This document shows, piece after piece, positions 24,607 through 33,953 of a stretch of 44,637 nt of DNA. The stretch comes from Bacillota bacterium. Lineage in GTDB: Bacteria > Bacillota > UBA4882 > UBA8346. Each line of letters begins with the position of its first letter. Positions within the stretch are counted from its first letter, which is position 1. The notes below the pieces were generated by a model. It saw only the letters and a list, made by a program, of their open reading frames with translations. It was not told the DNA's origin and searched no databases. Position numbers and translations under genes: made by a program. Location of the stretch: assembly GCA_029553165.1 (NCBI GenBank), contig JAKPCT010000115.1, positions 1-44,637 on the forward strand, in the 5' to 3' direction.

Positions 24607-26880
24607 TTAGTTATGAATATTACAATGTGCTCTTGGCTCTTCACCTTCAACAAACATCTCAGAGACAACCACGCTGTCGGGACAAGCAGCTGTTGCGATT
24701 AGGCCACTTTCGGTACAGATTCGGACCATTATTCTCTTTCGTGGTTGCGGTGCAGTCTGTGGAGAAGGAGCAGGTTTTGGTTGTTGGATTATTCCCGGTA
24801 ACGGTGGTTTAACATTAGTCTCCGGATCATTAATATTATCAGGCAGGTTATTTGGAGTTTGATTATTGGGTTCCTCCTCAATAATAATTCCATGCAGTTC
24901 ACATTTTTCGGTCGGTTCGTTATCAGAAATAAATGATTCATAACGGACATCAGGACAGAATGGAGTTGCTAATTGACCGGTTTCACTACAAATACTAACA
25001 CTGGCGATCAGTCCTTCCGGCGCTTTAAAATCGGTTATTGGTGTCCCTGCTAATGCTTTACGCATAAAGATACCCCAGATTTGAGCCGCGCGACTGCTGC
25101 TGACATAAGCGCCGTTTAATCGGACCGGGATCTTTTGGGAGTCATTGCCAATCCATACTGTAGCTACAAGTTCAGGAGTATAACCTACAAACCAGGCATT
25201 GGTATAATCACTTGATGTACCGGTTTTGCCGGCTGCCGGTCGGTTGATGGCGGCCGCTCTTCCGGTACCTCTGCTGATTACACCACGTAACATGTCAGTC
25301 ATTTGGTAAGCTGTCTCTTCACGTAACGCAACTCGTTTTTGTGAATGTTCTTCAAAGAGAAGATTACCGTCAGCGTCCCTAACTTCAAGGATTGCAATTG
25401 GTTCCATCCAAATACCTTTATTGGCAAATGGAACATATGCTGCCGTTAATTCTAAGGGGGTTACGCCTTTGGTTAATCCGCCTAATCCCAGGGAAGCTAA
25501 ATTCAGGTCGTTTACAGAGCCGCTGAGGACGAGACTGGTTAATCCCATCTGCTTGGCATATCTTGCAATGGTACTGGGGCCAAGTTCATCAACTAACTTG
25601 ACGGCAATAGTATTTACGGATGCTTCCAATGCATGACGTAATGAAATCTTACCCCGGAATTTACGGTCATAGTTCTGCGGCGCATATCTTCCAAACTTTA
25701 CTGGTTCATCATCCATTATTGATCCAGGATGGTACCGGCCACTATCAATAGCGGCAGTGTAGACAAAAGGTTTGATTGCTGAACCCGGCTGGCGGTATGC
25801 TGCGACGGCGCGGTTTAATTGAGTGTTAGCAAAGTTCCTTCCGCCAATCATTGCTTTAATATGACCGGTTTGAGGGTCAAGGGCTACCAACGCGATTTGC
25901 GGCTGCAGCACACCTTGTTTGTCGGCAGTTCCGCCGGTTAAATTAGCGACTGCTTCTTCGGCCGCTTTTTGCATTGCCGGATCTAACGTGGTATAAATTT
26001 TATAACCACCCGTATAGAGAGCCTCTTCAGTGATTCGGTTTTTAAGTTTTTGAATAACATAGCTAGTGAAATAGGCAGCCTCTTGTTGAGACTTTGTTTG
26101 AGGAATCACATCAAGAGGTTTATTTTTATAGATCTCAGCTTGCTGCTGCGAGATTGTCCCATATTTAACCATTTGGTTCAATACTACAGCACGGCGTTCT
26201 TTAGCTTTATCAGGGTTAACATATGGAGAATATCCGTGCGGGTTTTTGGGTAATCCGGCAATCAGTGCAATTTGGTGCAGGTCAAGCTCCGTAACACTCT
26301 TGCCGAAGTACATTCTTGATGCGGCCTCCACACCGTAAGCACCATGGCCAAAGTATATTTGATTTAAATAACGCTCTAGAATTTCATCTTTGGTATAATT
26401 GCGTTCGATCTTCATCGCCAGCAGAACTTCCTGAAGCTTTCGTGATAATTCTTTCTTCTGGGTTAGCAGTACATTTCGGGCTAATTGCTGGGTGATAGTA
26501 CTGCCACCCTGAAGCAAAGCTCCGCCTTTAATATCAATCCAGATTGCTCTGGCGATCGCAATCAGGTCAATTCCGGAATGTTCATAAAAACGGGCGTCCT
26601 CGACATTGATGATTGCTTTTTTCATATAATCAGGCATTTGATGAAGCGGAATTTCCAGGCGGTTCTCTATAAAAATCCGGGAATACTCTCTTTTATTAAT
26701 ATCATAGAAGATGGTGGTTCTTTTGGGCGGAGGCAGGATTTCAACACCGGGACCACCGATGTGAATCATTAAAATGACAAAGAAACCAACAATAATTCCG
26801 ACTAAAACAGTTAGTGTTATTGTCCAGGCGCTGATCCGACTGGTTCGAGCAGTGGAACGCGTTTGTTTTTTCGAGCGCAT
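24607..26880 (-). CDS. Class A penicillin-binding protein (transglycosylase/transpeptidase)
   Basis: 757 residues from the ATG at 26880 (minus), 11 bases after GGAGG. Earlier in-frame starts are rejected because they have no ribosome site. An N-terminal signal anchor (about 17-42) is followed by the GT51 domain with catalytic Glu94 in NVEDARFYEH, then the transpeptidase domain with Ser367-Lys370 in GSAIKPF, SVN (421-423) and KTGTSS (from 552). It builds and cross-links peptidoglycan outside the membrane. The tail holds two copies of a cysteine motif (ICSETGQLATPFCPD and ICTESGLIATAACPD, each ending in a Cys-x-x-His) around a proline-rich linker. It is a PBP1a-type enzyme and stands alone. Confidence 0.94.
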   Translation of the reverse strand: MRSKKQTRSTARTSRISAWTITLTVLVGIIVGFFVILMIHIGGPGVEILPPPKRTTIFYDINKREYSRIFIENRLEIPLHQMPDYMKKAIINVEDARFYEHSGIDLIAIARAIWIDIKGGALLQGGSTITQQLARNVLLTQKKELSRKLQEVLLAMKIERNYTKDEILERYLNQIYFGHGAYGVEAASRMYFGKSVTELDLHQIALIAGLPKNPHGYSPYVNPDKAKERRAVVLNQMVKYGTISQQQAEIYKNKPLDVIPQTKSQQEAAYFTSYVIQKLKNRITEEALYTGGYKIYTTLDPAMQKAAEEAVANLTGGTADKQGVLQPQIALVALDPQTGHIKAMIGGRNFANTQLNRAVAAYRQPGSAIKPFVYTAAIDSGRYHPGSIMDDEPVKFGRYAPQNYDRKFRGKISLRHALEASVNTIAVKLVDELGPSTIARYAKQMGLTSLVLSGSVNDLNLASLGLGGLTKGVTPLELTAAYVPFANKGIWMEPIAILEVRDADGNLLFEEHSQKRVALREETAYQMTDMLRGVISRGTGRAAAINRPAAGKTGTSSDYTNAWFVGYTPELVATVWIGNDSQKIPVRLNGAYVSSSRAAQIWGIFMRKALAGTPITDFKAPEGLIASVSICSETGQLATPFCPDVRYESFISDNEPTEKCELHGIIIEEEPNNQTPNNLPDNINDPETNVKPPLPGIIQQPKPAPSPQTAPQPRKRIMVRICTESGLIATAACPDSVVVSEMFVEGEEPRAHCNIHN

Positions 26881-27103
26881 CAGTATTATTTCCTCCAAGA
26901 GTCTGATTATTGAAATAGATAATAATAAATAATACAAGATTAAACCAAAATTACCTGTTAATAATTATAGCATAAAGCAAAATTTTACTAAAAGGTAAGA
27001 TTTGACTTTAATAGTTTTGTTTTAGCCACATATTATTGTAGTAGTCAATTTGCGATGTTAAATCTGATTTTTTTGGAAATAATTTAATAGTAGGGGAAAT
27101 AGA

Positions 27104-27811
27104 ATGCGCTTTAAATTAACGCGACGGTTAAACCCGATTCAAATCCCGCCCTATAAAAGACGACTGTTTTCAACAGTAATTACCGTGATCGTCTTTATAT
27201 TAGTCTCAATTAGCAGTTTTTATCTGCTGGACTTCAAATTGCAGCCAGCTTTAAGTACCATTGCCGAATTCAAGGTCCGCCAGGTTGCTTTACAGGTAAT
27301 CAATGATGCTGTCAGGCTAAAAGTTATTCCCAATATTAATTATCAAAGTTTGGTTGATATCAGTTTTGACAATGATGGTAAAGTATCCTTTATTCATCCC
27401 AATACTGGAGCAATCAATCAAATTGCGGTCCAGGCAACCCAAGTGATTCAGGAAGAATTACATAATTTACCGAAACAGAAGGTGTCCATTCCTTTAGGAG
27501 AAGCGTTGGGTATAAAACTGTTTGCTAATTTAGGGCCATATGTACCTGTAAAAATACAGCCGATCGGTTTTGTTGAAAATCGAATTGAAGACAGTTTTCA
27601 GGCTGCCGGTATCAATCAGGTACGGCACCAGATCTTTTTAACGATTAACGCCAATCTTAAAGTGGTGGTCCCGCTGGTAAGAAACGATATTGATATTACT
27701 GCCAAAGTTCCGTTGGTTGAGGCTGTAATAATGGGAGAAGTTCCTAGGATTTATAGTGGGAGTGGTGGTTTGATTATTCCAGGCGATCCTAATTTATTGC
27801 AAGGTAAATGA
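27104..27811 (+). CDS. yunB: Sporulation protein YunB
   Basis: 235 residues with one N-terminal membrane segment (about 20-43). The conserved YunB pattern follows: KVRQVALQVINDAV, then LGEALGIKLFANLGP, VENRIEDSFQAAGINQVRHQ, and a C-terminal VPLVEAVIMGEVPRIYSG. In Bacillus yunB is made in the mother cell and needed for normal spores; its biochemical role is unknown. The ATG is preceded by a weak GGGGAAA site. The upstream gap (26938-27103) shows no promoter I can assign with confidence. Confidence 0.9.
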   Translation: MRFKLTRRLNPIQIPPYKRRLFSTVITVIVFILVSISSFYLLDFKLQPALSTIAEFKVRQVALQVINDAVRLKVIPNINYQSLVDISFDNDGKVSFIHPNTGAINQIAVQATQVIQEELHNLPKQKVSIPLGEALGIKLFANLGPYVPVKIQPIGFVENRIEDSFQAAGINQVRHQIFLTINANLKVVVPLVRNDIDITAKVPLVEAVIMGEVPRIYSGSGGLIIPGDPNLLQGK

Positions 27812-27887
27812 AGAGGATATTCCTGGATGATGTGGAACTTTACCTAAGATAAAATTTGCTATTGAAAAATTTGTTGCTGGAGGTCTG

Positions 27888-29210
27888 ATGATGAATATAG
27901 GCTGGGAGAAAGTTCGATCCGAGGTTACACAGTTATTAGTTGATTTGATTCGAATCAATACGACCAATCCCCCGGGAAATGAATATGAAGCAGCGTTATA
28001 TCTTCAGGAATTTTGTAACCGGCAAGGGATTGAGGCAACTATTTATGCATCAGCTTCAAAGCGCGGTAATTTAGTTGCTACTGTTAGGGGTAATGGAACG
28101 GGCAGACCACTGATCCTTTTATCACATTTGGATGTTGTAGCCGCAAATGCTGCTCAATGGACCCACCAACCATTTGCCGGCGAAATCAGTGACGGTTATG
28201 TTTGGGGGCGCGGCGCGCTTGATATGAAGGGGATGCTTGCCATGGAACTGATGGCCTTGGTGTTATATAAACAAAGCGGGTTGACTCCAAATCGTGATCT
28301 GATTCTGGTCGCTGCTGCTGATGAAGAGGCCGGTGGCGACTTTGGCATGGATTGGCTGATGAAACAGCAGATCCCGGGAATTGAAGCTGCCGAATACGTG
28401 ATCAACGAAGGTGGTGAAGGGATGATTCGCAATGGGATTCCGGTTTATACCTGTCAAAATGGTGAGAAAGGTGTTTTATGGGTGAAACTGACTGTTCAGG
28501 GTACACCCGGACATGCTTCAATGCCGACCAAAGATAATGCAATAACACGCTTGGCGAACATTTTAACCAGGTTAGGGCGTCATAAGCAACCGATGGTCCT
28601 GACGGAGACAACCAGGCAGTATCTGTTCAAATTGGCTAAAACGCGGGGGTTAAGACTGCCGGAGGAGTCGGGGTCACTTGATTTCAGCCTGCAGATGTTT
28701 GCCAAACGCCATTTTAAAGGGGAACGTTCAGTGGAAGCGATGTTCTATAATACTGTTACTCCGACAATAATCAAAGCGGGTGAGAAGACAAACGTCTTGC
28801 CGGAATGTTGCGAAGTAACGCTGGATTGCCGGCTGTTGCCCGGTGAAACTCCGGAACAGTTTTTAGAGAAGCTTCAAAATTATATCAATACTCCTGATGT
28901 CAAGTTTGAGATAATTCATGCCGCTGCTCCTACCGAATCACCGGTTAACACGGAACTCTTCAGAATAATGGAGGAGACTGTCAGGGAGGAAGATCCGCGG
29001 GCAGTCTTAGTTCCGTATTTATCACCAGGGGGAACCGATTCGCGCTATTTCCGGCAGAAGGGAGTTACGGCCTATGGCTTTGTCCCGATTTTGATAACTG
29101 AAGAAGATTTGCAACGGATGCATGGAATTGATGAACGGATCTCAATTGATAACCTGGAACGAGGAACAAAGATTCTTTATAATGTAATTAAAAAACTAAG
29201 TAATAGTTAA
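27888..29210 (+). CDS. M20 family metallopeptidase (ArgE/DapE type)
   Basis: 440 residues. Two-zinc M20 signatures: LLSHLDVV (His80), GRGALDMKG (Asp112, bridging), ADEEAGGDFG (Glu146/147), and SPGGTDSRYF with the final MHGIDER histidine. The lid/dimerisation domain begins around VKLTVQGTPGHAS. The family removes acyl groups from amino acids or splits dipeptides; the substrate cannot be read here. GGAGGT at 27879-27884 is 3 bases from ATG 27888 and 6 from ATG 27891, so the second start is also possible. There is no signal peptide, so it is cytosolic. Confidence 0.87.
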   Translation: MMNIGWEKVRSEVTQLLVDLIRINTTNPPGNEYEAALYLQEFCNRQGIEATIYASASKRGNLVATVRGNGTGRPLILLSHLDVVAANAAQWTHQPFAGEISDGYVWGRGALDMKGMLAMELMALVLYKQSGLTPNRDLILVAAADEEAGGDFGMDWLMKQQIPGIEAAEYVINEGGEGMIRNGIPVYTCQNGEKGVLWVKLTVQGTPGHASMPTKDNAITRLANILTRLGRHKQPMVLTETTRQYLFKLAKTRGLRLPEESGSLDFSLQMFAKRHFKGERSVEAMFYNTVTPTIIKAGEKTNVLPECCEVTLDCRLLPGETPEQFLEKLQNYINTPDVKFEIIHAAAPTESPVNTELFRIMEETVREEDPRAVLVPYLSPGGTDSRYFRQKGVTAYGFVPILITEEDLQRMHGIDERISIDNLERGTKILYNVIKKLSNS

Positions 29211-29232
29211 CTAAGCAATAATTCTTAGTTAA
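29207..29232 (+). terminator. Weak hairpin at the end of the M20 gene
   Basis: Arms ttaactaag (29207-29215) and cttagttaa (29224-29232). AT-rich and without a long T run, so only a tentative terminator. It includes the M20 stop codon. Confidence 0.4.
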
Positions 29233-29271
29233 TTTAAATTTCCACTAACAGGCAGAGCTAAATTTTGATTA

Positions 29272-29301
29272 TTGAAGGCGATTTAGAATTATAAGTATAA
29301 T
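29272..29301 (+). promoter_or_regulatory. Promoter of the WG-repeat gene
   Basis: TTGAAG (29272-29277), an 18-base spacer and TATAAT (29296-29301), about 55 bases before the start. Confidence 0.5.
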
Positions 29302-29355
29302 TATATATTGAGCATTATTTTAATTTAATTTTGTTAGTATAACGAGGTAACCGTA

Positions 29356-30216
29356 ATGAAACAAAGATCTTTATTGATGCTGATAATGATTTTGCTCCCA
29401 ATCCTCTGTTGGGGCGAGATAACCGCGCAGGCGAAACCGCCTTATCTAACAGTGGACAAGCTGGGTAAATGGGGTTTTGTAAATCGTGACGGCAAGTTAG
29501 TTATTGATTTTAAATATCATAATGTGGTTGTTTTTTCGGAAGGACTGGCAGCTGTCCAGGAGAAAAAAGGCGGTCTATGGGGATTTATTGATCAGAATGG
29601 GAAGTATGTGATAAAGCCGCAATTTGTCGATGCTTATAAATTTTCCGAAGGGTTGGCGGCAGTCTTACTGCCGGATCAAGCCCGTTATGCTTTCATTAAT
29701 AAACAGGGAAAGATTGTTATCAGACCGCAATTACTGAAACCGACCATCTTTTCGGAAGGATTGGCTATCGTTGAAATTAATCACAAGTATGGTTACATCA
29801 ATCGACAAGGTAAGATTGTGATCCGTCCCCAATTTGATGATGGCGGACCGTTTCGTAATGGACTGGCTCCGGTCAAAATTAATGGGAAATGGGGCTATAT
29901 CAACAAAACGGGTCAAATATCGGTCAAGCCACAGTTTGATAACTATATCGATTTCTCTGAAGGATATTCAATAATTAAGACCGGTGATACTGTAAGCTAT
30001 ATTGATCAATCATTTAAACCGATCATTCAGGGGCGGTTCGATGATGCCCGGAAATTCTCCGATGGTCTGGCTGCGGTGAAGATCAGGGGGAAATGGGGTT
30101 ATATTGATCAGGATGGGACATTGAAGATCCCTGCCTATTATGATGATACGATGTATTTTTCCGATGGGCTTGCTCCGGTGATGATGCTGAGTAATGTGGT
30201 CTACGAGGAAGAGTGA
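29356..30216 (+). CDS. Exported WG-repeat protein
   Basis: 286 residues. A signal peptide (about 1-26, hydrophobic LLMLIMILLPILCWG then a likely cut near AQA) is followed by about seven repeats of 33-37 residues. The core is kWGyIdxxGkxvIxPqFdxaxxFseGLAaV, e.g. GKWGYINKTG and GLAPVKING. WG repeats (KWG domains) form beta-rich surfaces thought to bind ligands or cell-wall material; no enzyme motif is present. It is transcribed alone and shares a bidirectional terminator with the convergent phosphofructokinase gene. Export suggests an envelope or extracellular role. Confidence 0.85.
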   Translation: MKQRSLLMLIMILLPILCWGEITAQAKPPYLTVDKLGKWGFVNRDGKLVIDFKYHNVVVFSEGLAAVQEKKGGLWGFIDQNGKYVIKPQFVDAYKFSEGLAAVLLPDQARYAFINKQGKIVIRPQLLKPTIFSEGLAIVEINHKYGYINRQGKIVIRPQFDDGGPFRNGLAPVKINGKWGYINKTGQISVKPQFDNYIDFSEGYSIIKTGDTVSYIDQSFKPIIQGRFDDARKFSDGLAAVKIRGKWGYIDQDGTLKIPAYYDDTMYFSDGLAPVMMLSNVVYEEE

Positions 30217-30222
30217 TCAAAA

Positions 30223-30253
30223 AAGCGGTTGAAACTATTAGTCCCAACCGCTT
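30223..30253 (-). terminator. Bidirectional terminator between the WG-repeat and phosphofructokinase genes
   Basis: Arms aagcggttg (30223-30231) and caaccgctt (30245-30253) with a 13-base loop. The T tract is best on the minus strand (six T), so it mainly serves the phosphofructokinase gene. Confidence 0.82.
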
Positions 30254-30259
30254 AAATAT

Positions 30260-31345
30260 TTAATTCCCAAACTCAACTCCTACATTTCGTGCCACTTGAA
30301 CCAATTCGCCATAAGGGTCAACGGTTTTGATCTTGCCAACAGCTTGTTCAATCGGGACTGCTTTGATTTCTGCTCCTTGCAGGCTGACCATCATTCCGTA
30401 TTCGCCTTTAGCAATCAAGTCAACTGCTGCAACACCATACCTGGTTGATAGAATCCGGTCAAATGCGGATGGTTGCCCGCCGCGCTGTAGGTGTCCCAAA
30501 ACAGTCACGCGGGACTCCATCCCAGTGGCTGCTTCTAATTGTTCGGCTACTTGCTGCCCGATACCGCCTAAGCGAATCGGATCGGGACTATCGGCAATTA
30601 CTTTTTGAACATGCATGGAGCCGCCTTCCGGTTTAGCGCCCTCAGCAACAACGACAATACTGAAATGTTTCCCAGCTTTTTTGCGGCTGATGATCTTTTG
30701 GGCAACTTTATCAATTTGGTAGGGAATCTCAGGAATCAAGATTACATCAGCGCCTCCAGCGATCCCGGAGTACAATGCAATCCAACCAGCATAGCGTCCC
30801 ATGACTTCCAGCAGCATAATACGATGGTGGGATTCGGCGGTTGTATGTAACTTGTCGAGTGCATCAGTAGCCGTATTGACTGCAGTCATAAAACCAAAGG
30901 TAGTGTCAGTAACGTCCAGATCATTATCGATTGTTTTCGGAACCCCTACGACCTGCAAGCCTTTCTTTGCAAAATCACGGCCGCTGCTTAAGGTACCGTC
31001 ACCACCGATAATTACCAAGGCTTCAATTCCTAACGCTTTAACATTTTCAATTGCTTGATCCGACAGATCCCGATATTGAATTTCGCCATTAACATTAACT
31101 TTATAATGAAAAGGATTGTCACGATTGGATGATCCCAGGATGGTGCCGCCACGACTGATGATCCCGGATACAGCATTGAGATCGAGTGGCAGATAGTCGT
31201 TTTCAACCAGACCGCGGTACCCATCGCGAAAACCGATCACTTCGTAGTTGTATTTGGTGATTGCTGTTTTTACTACTGCCCTGATTACCTGGTTCAGTCC
31301 GGGACAGTCACCGCCACCGGTTAGAACTCCGATTTTTTTCGACAA
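30260..31345 (-). CDS. pfkA: 6-phosphofructokinase
   Basis: 361 residues from TTG 31345 (minus) behind AGGGGG. PFK motifs: GVLTGGGDCPGLN, IIGGDGTLSSG, PKTIDNDLDVTDTTFG (proton acceptor Asp140), MLLEVMGRYAG and LGHLQRGGQPSAFDR. It phosphorylates fructose 6-phosphate in glycolysis. At the two positions that separate phosphoryl donors it has Gly117 (GGDG, typical of ATP enzymes) and Lys137 (PKTIDND, typical of pyrophosphate enzymes). This combination is known from the mixed-substrate clade, where ATP use is common, so ATP is favoured but not certain. It is about 40 residues longer than the Bacillus enzyme, as in that clade. Confidence 0.93.
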   Translation of the reverse strand: MSKKIGVLTGGGDCPGLNQVIRAVVKTAITKYNYEVIGFRDGYRGLVENDYLPLDLNAVSGIISRGGTILGSSNRDNPFHYKVNVNGEIQYRDLSDQAIENVKALGIEALVIIGGDGTLSSGRDFAKKGLQVVGVPKTIDNDLDVTDTTFGFMTAVNTATDALDKLHTTAESHHRIMLLEVMGRYAGWIALYSGIAGGADVILIPEIPYQIDKVAQKIISRKKAGKHFSIVVVAEGAKPEGGSMHVQKVIADSPDPIRLGGIGQQVAEQLEAATGMESRVTVLGHLQRGGQPSAFDRILSTRYGVAAVDLIAKGEYGMMVSLQGAEIKAVPIEQAVGKIKTVDPYGELVQVARNVGVEFGN

Positions 31346-31680
31346 TCAAAAAACCCCCTTTTTTTCCGGATAGTCTTAATTACTAAAAAGATCTTGTGTT
31401 CATGCAAGAAAACCATTTACTTTGACTCAATTAGACCATATACTATATTAGGTAGTTACTTACTAATATTATCGCTTGTTAATCAAAAACCCTTTATGTA
31501 AGATCTAAATATTAAGGCTTGAATTTTCTTGAGAACTAAGTGTTTTGATTAAATTTTAAAAATTTATTAAAATACTGTATTCATGAAATGGCTGGCAGGA
31601 TTTATTGAGTAATGGTCGAAAACGAGAAGAGGCAATTTTGTTTTAATATTTGAAAAATGGTTTTAAGGAGCGGCACTTAA
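31346..31680. other. Divergent intergenic region pfkA / aspartate aminotransferase
   Basis: 335 AT-rich bases with the pfkA leader on one side and the aminotransferase leader on the other. It holds one good plus-strand promoter candidate (31422-31449). No riboswitch or hairpin regulator was recognised. Confidence 0.5.
31422..31449 (+). promoter_or_regulatory. Candidate promoter for the aminotransferase gene
   Basis: TTGACT (31422-31427), a 16-base spacer and TATATT (31444-31449). The leader would be about 225 bases, which is long. Confidence 0.4.
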
Positions 31681-32877
31681 ATGAAGTTATCTCAACGAGC
31701 ATTAGGGATTCATCCATCTCCAACATTAGCAATTGATGCAAAAGCAAAACAGATGATTCAAGAGGGGATGGATGTTATTGGATTTGGAGCCGGAGAGCCC
31801 GATTTTGATACTCCCGAGGGTATCACGCAGGAGGCGATTAATTCACTCCGCCGGGGTGAAACCAAATATACACCAGCCTCTGGAACATTACAGCTTAAAG
31901 AGGCAGTCTGCTACAAAATGGAACGGGATCATGGATTGAAGTATAATCCCAATGAAGTTGTCATTTGCTGTGGAGCGAAACATGCATTATACAATCTGTT
32001 TCAGGTAATCTGTGATCCGGGTGATGAAGTGATTATTCCCGCTCCTTATTGGGTTAGCTACTCTGAGCAGGTGGTCCTTGCCGGAGCAAAACCGGTCTTT
32101 ATTCAGACAACTGAGGCGGCTGGTTTTAGGATGACAGCGGCTCAATTTGAAGCAGCAATTACTCCCCGGACAGTGGCGTTAGTGTTAAACAGTCCTTCAA
32201 ATCCAACCGGAGCAGTCTATTCCAAAGCTGAACTGGAAGCGATTGCGAAAGTAGCGGTAACACATAAAATTTTGGTGATTTCGGATGAGATTTATGAACA
32301 ATTGATCTATGAGAACACTCACCATAGTATTGCAGCTTTAAATCCGGAGATCAAAGCACAAACAATTATTATCAATGGAGTGGCAAAGACATTTGCGATG
32401 ACCGGTTGGCGAATCGGTTATGCGGTTGGAGACGCTAAAATAATCAAAGCAATTGGTGATTTACAGAGTCACAGTACCTCAAATCCGGTAACCTTCTGTC
32501 AATCGCCCAGTGCCCTAGCACTCAGACAGCCTCCGGTAAACGAGATTAACCAAATGGTACAGGAGTTCAAAAAACGCCGCGATTACATGGTTAATGTTAT
32601 CAATCAAATTCCGGGAATCAGTTGTCGCAAACCCGAAGGTGCCTTTTATGTATTTGCCAACATCAGCGGGTTGATCGGAAAAGATTTAGCCGGGAAGATT
32701 ATCAATAATGGTGATGATTTTGCTGAGGTCTTACTGGAAAAAGCGAACGTAGCAGTTGTACCCGGTACAGGCTTTGGCGCCCCTGGGTATATCAGATTGT
32801 CTTACGCAACCTCAATGGAGAAGATTGAAAAAGGATTGGAACGGATCAAGCGGTTTGTTGAAAGTGAATTGAAGTAA
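31681..32877 (+). CDS. aspB: Aspartate aminotransferase (class I, AspB type)
   Basis: 398 residues. Fold-type I PLP enzyme: FGAGEPDFDTPE near the N terminus, LNSPSNPTGAVY (cofactor-contact Asn), ISDEIYEQLIY, and the PLP lysine Lys236 in NGVAKTFAMTGWRIGY. YIRLSYATS near the C terminus holds the arginine that binds the substrate carboxylate. It transfers amino groups between aspartate and 2-oxoglutarate, though related enzymes also accept other acidic or aromatic amino acids. AAGGAG precedes the ATG, and it ends in a strong terminator as a single-gene unit. Confidence 0.88.
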   Translation: MKLSQRALGIHPSPTLAIDAKAKQMIQEGMDVIGFGAGEPDFDTPEGITQEAINSLRRGETKYTPASGTLQLKEAVCYKMERDHGLKYNPNEVVICCGAKHALYNLFQVICDPGDEVIIPAPYWVSYSEQVVLAGAKPVFIQTTEAAGFRMTAAQFEAAITPRTVALVLNSPSNPTGAVYSKAELEAIAKVAVTHKILVISDEIYEQLIYENTHHSIAALNPEIKAQTIIINGVAKTFAMTGWRIGYAVGDAKIIKAIGDLQSHSTSNPVTFCQSPSALALRQPPVNEINQMVQEFKKRRDYMVNVINQIPGISCRKPEGAFYVFANISGLIGKDLAGKIINNGDDFAEVLLEKANVAVVPGTGFGAPGYIRLSYATSMEKIEKGLERIKRFVESELK

Positions 32878-32908
32878 ATAAGTGATGATTTGATTATTTT
32901 AAACTCTT

Positions 32909-32948
32909 AAGCTGTTGCAAAATAGATTGATTTTGCAACAGCTTTTTT
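32909..32948 (+). terminator. Terminator of the aminotransferase gene
   Basis: Perfect 14-bp stem, aagctgttgcaaaa (32909-32922) and ttttgcaacagctt (32931-32944), then six T. Confidence 0.93.
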
Positions 32949-33047
32949 AATCAGCTCATACTAATTTCTATAAAATATTGTCCTTTCTGTTTTGTGGCTT
33001 GAAACTCTAGTGGCGATTTTCTTGAGGAGAAAAAAGAGATTTACTTC

Positions 33048-33953
33048 CTATTTCCAATCAAAATACCACTCTTTATCCCCAAACTTTTCATTGGCTAAAT
33101 GTTTTATAATACCATTGAGGGCGTCGGGGATATTTTTGATATCGATTGCTTTGACTTCTTTGATCCGGATTAAACCGCACAGCTGTTCCGGGATCACTTG
33201 GACTTCGACAGCTAAATTAATGGTCCCCTCAAGTCCGATTTTAACGATACCTTTGTACTTTCCTTGAATCACCAATTCCATTTCGAATTGACCCGGATGG
33301 TTGAGTTGGGTCAGGTTATTTAAATGACTAAGACTGATTGCTGTCGACTTGTTTTCGGCAGTCAATGGAAGGTTACTGGCGATTACCACCTTTAATAGTT
33401 CAACCCAGTTGGTCTCATTTAAAATTGTATTTGTTGCGGGGGCATCAGCACCCCAACTTTCGCGGCCGACTAATTTATTATTCAGCATGTTGTTGATTAT
33501 CGGTTGAATTAACCGTAGTTTTCCTTTGAGTTTTAACGATTTAATCTTAATAATCCTGATTCCAACCTTTTGGTCCTGCGGAGCAATTAAACCAACACCA
33601 ACAATTGTAGCTTCGCCCACTGGGGTAATCTGAAAAAGTTTTTTAGCAGTTGACTCGGTTTTAAAGGCAATATCAGCAGTGAATGTCCCGCTTTGCCAGT
33701 CCATCTTAAAGCTGTTTAAATTGGTGAGCGTGATTGTATAACCGTTATTATCGGTGAATTCCATCGGGATAAACTTTGAATTTAAAGTGTGTTCCAGGAG
33801 TTGTGTAACGGTATCGCAGGTTAGCGGAGCATAAGCAGGCGTATCAGTTGTTGCAGCATAAGTGATATTCGCAATGGCATTAAAAACAACAATTACCAAA
33901 AGCAATGTTTTAGTGGATCTAAAAATTGTGGCGGGAGTTGCTAATTGTTTCAT
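33048..33953 (-). CDS. Exported protein of unknown function
   Basis: 301 residues on the minus strand with AAGGATGG before the ATG. A signal peptide is likely (about 1-34: basic start, KTLLLVIVVFNAIA, cut near TYA). The rest is rich in alternating hydrophobic strands such as YTITLTNLN, IKSLKLKGKLRLI and TINLAVEVQVI, with a helical segment between, ending EWYFDWK. I recognise no family, catalytic motif or membrane segment after the signal. It lies between the aminotransferase and trpB on the opposite strand and appears to be transcribed alone. It may be an envelope-associated beta-rich protein. Function unknown. Confidence 0.75.
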   Translation of the reverse strand: MKQLATPATIFRSTKTLLLVIVVFNAIANITYAATTDTPAYAPLTCDTVTQLLEHTLNSKFIPMEFTDNNGYTITLTNLNSFKMDWQSGTFTADIAFKTESTAKKLFQITPVGEATIVGVGLIAPQDQKVGIRIIKIKSLKLKGKLRLIQPIINNMLNNKLVGRESWGADAPATNTILNETNWVELLKVVIASNLPLTAENKSTAISLSHLNNLTQLNHPGQFEMELVIQGKYKGIVKIGLEGTINLAVEVQVIPEQLCGLIRIKEVKAIDIKNIPDALNGIIKHLANEKFGDKEWYFDWK

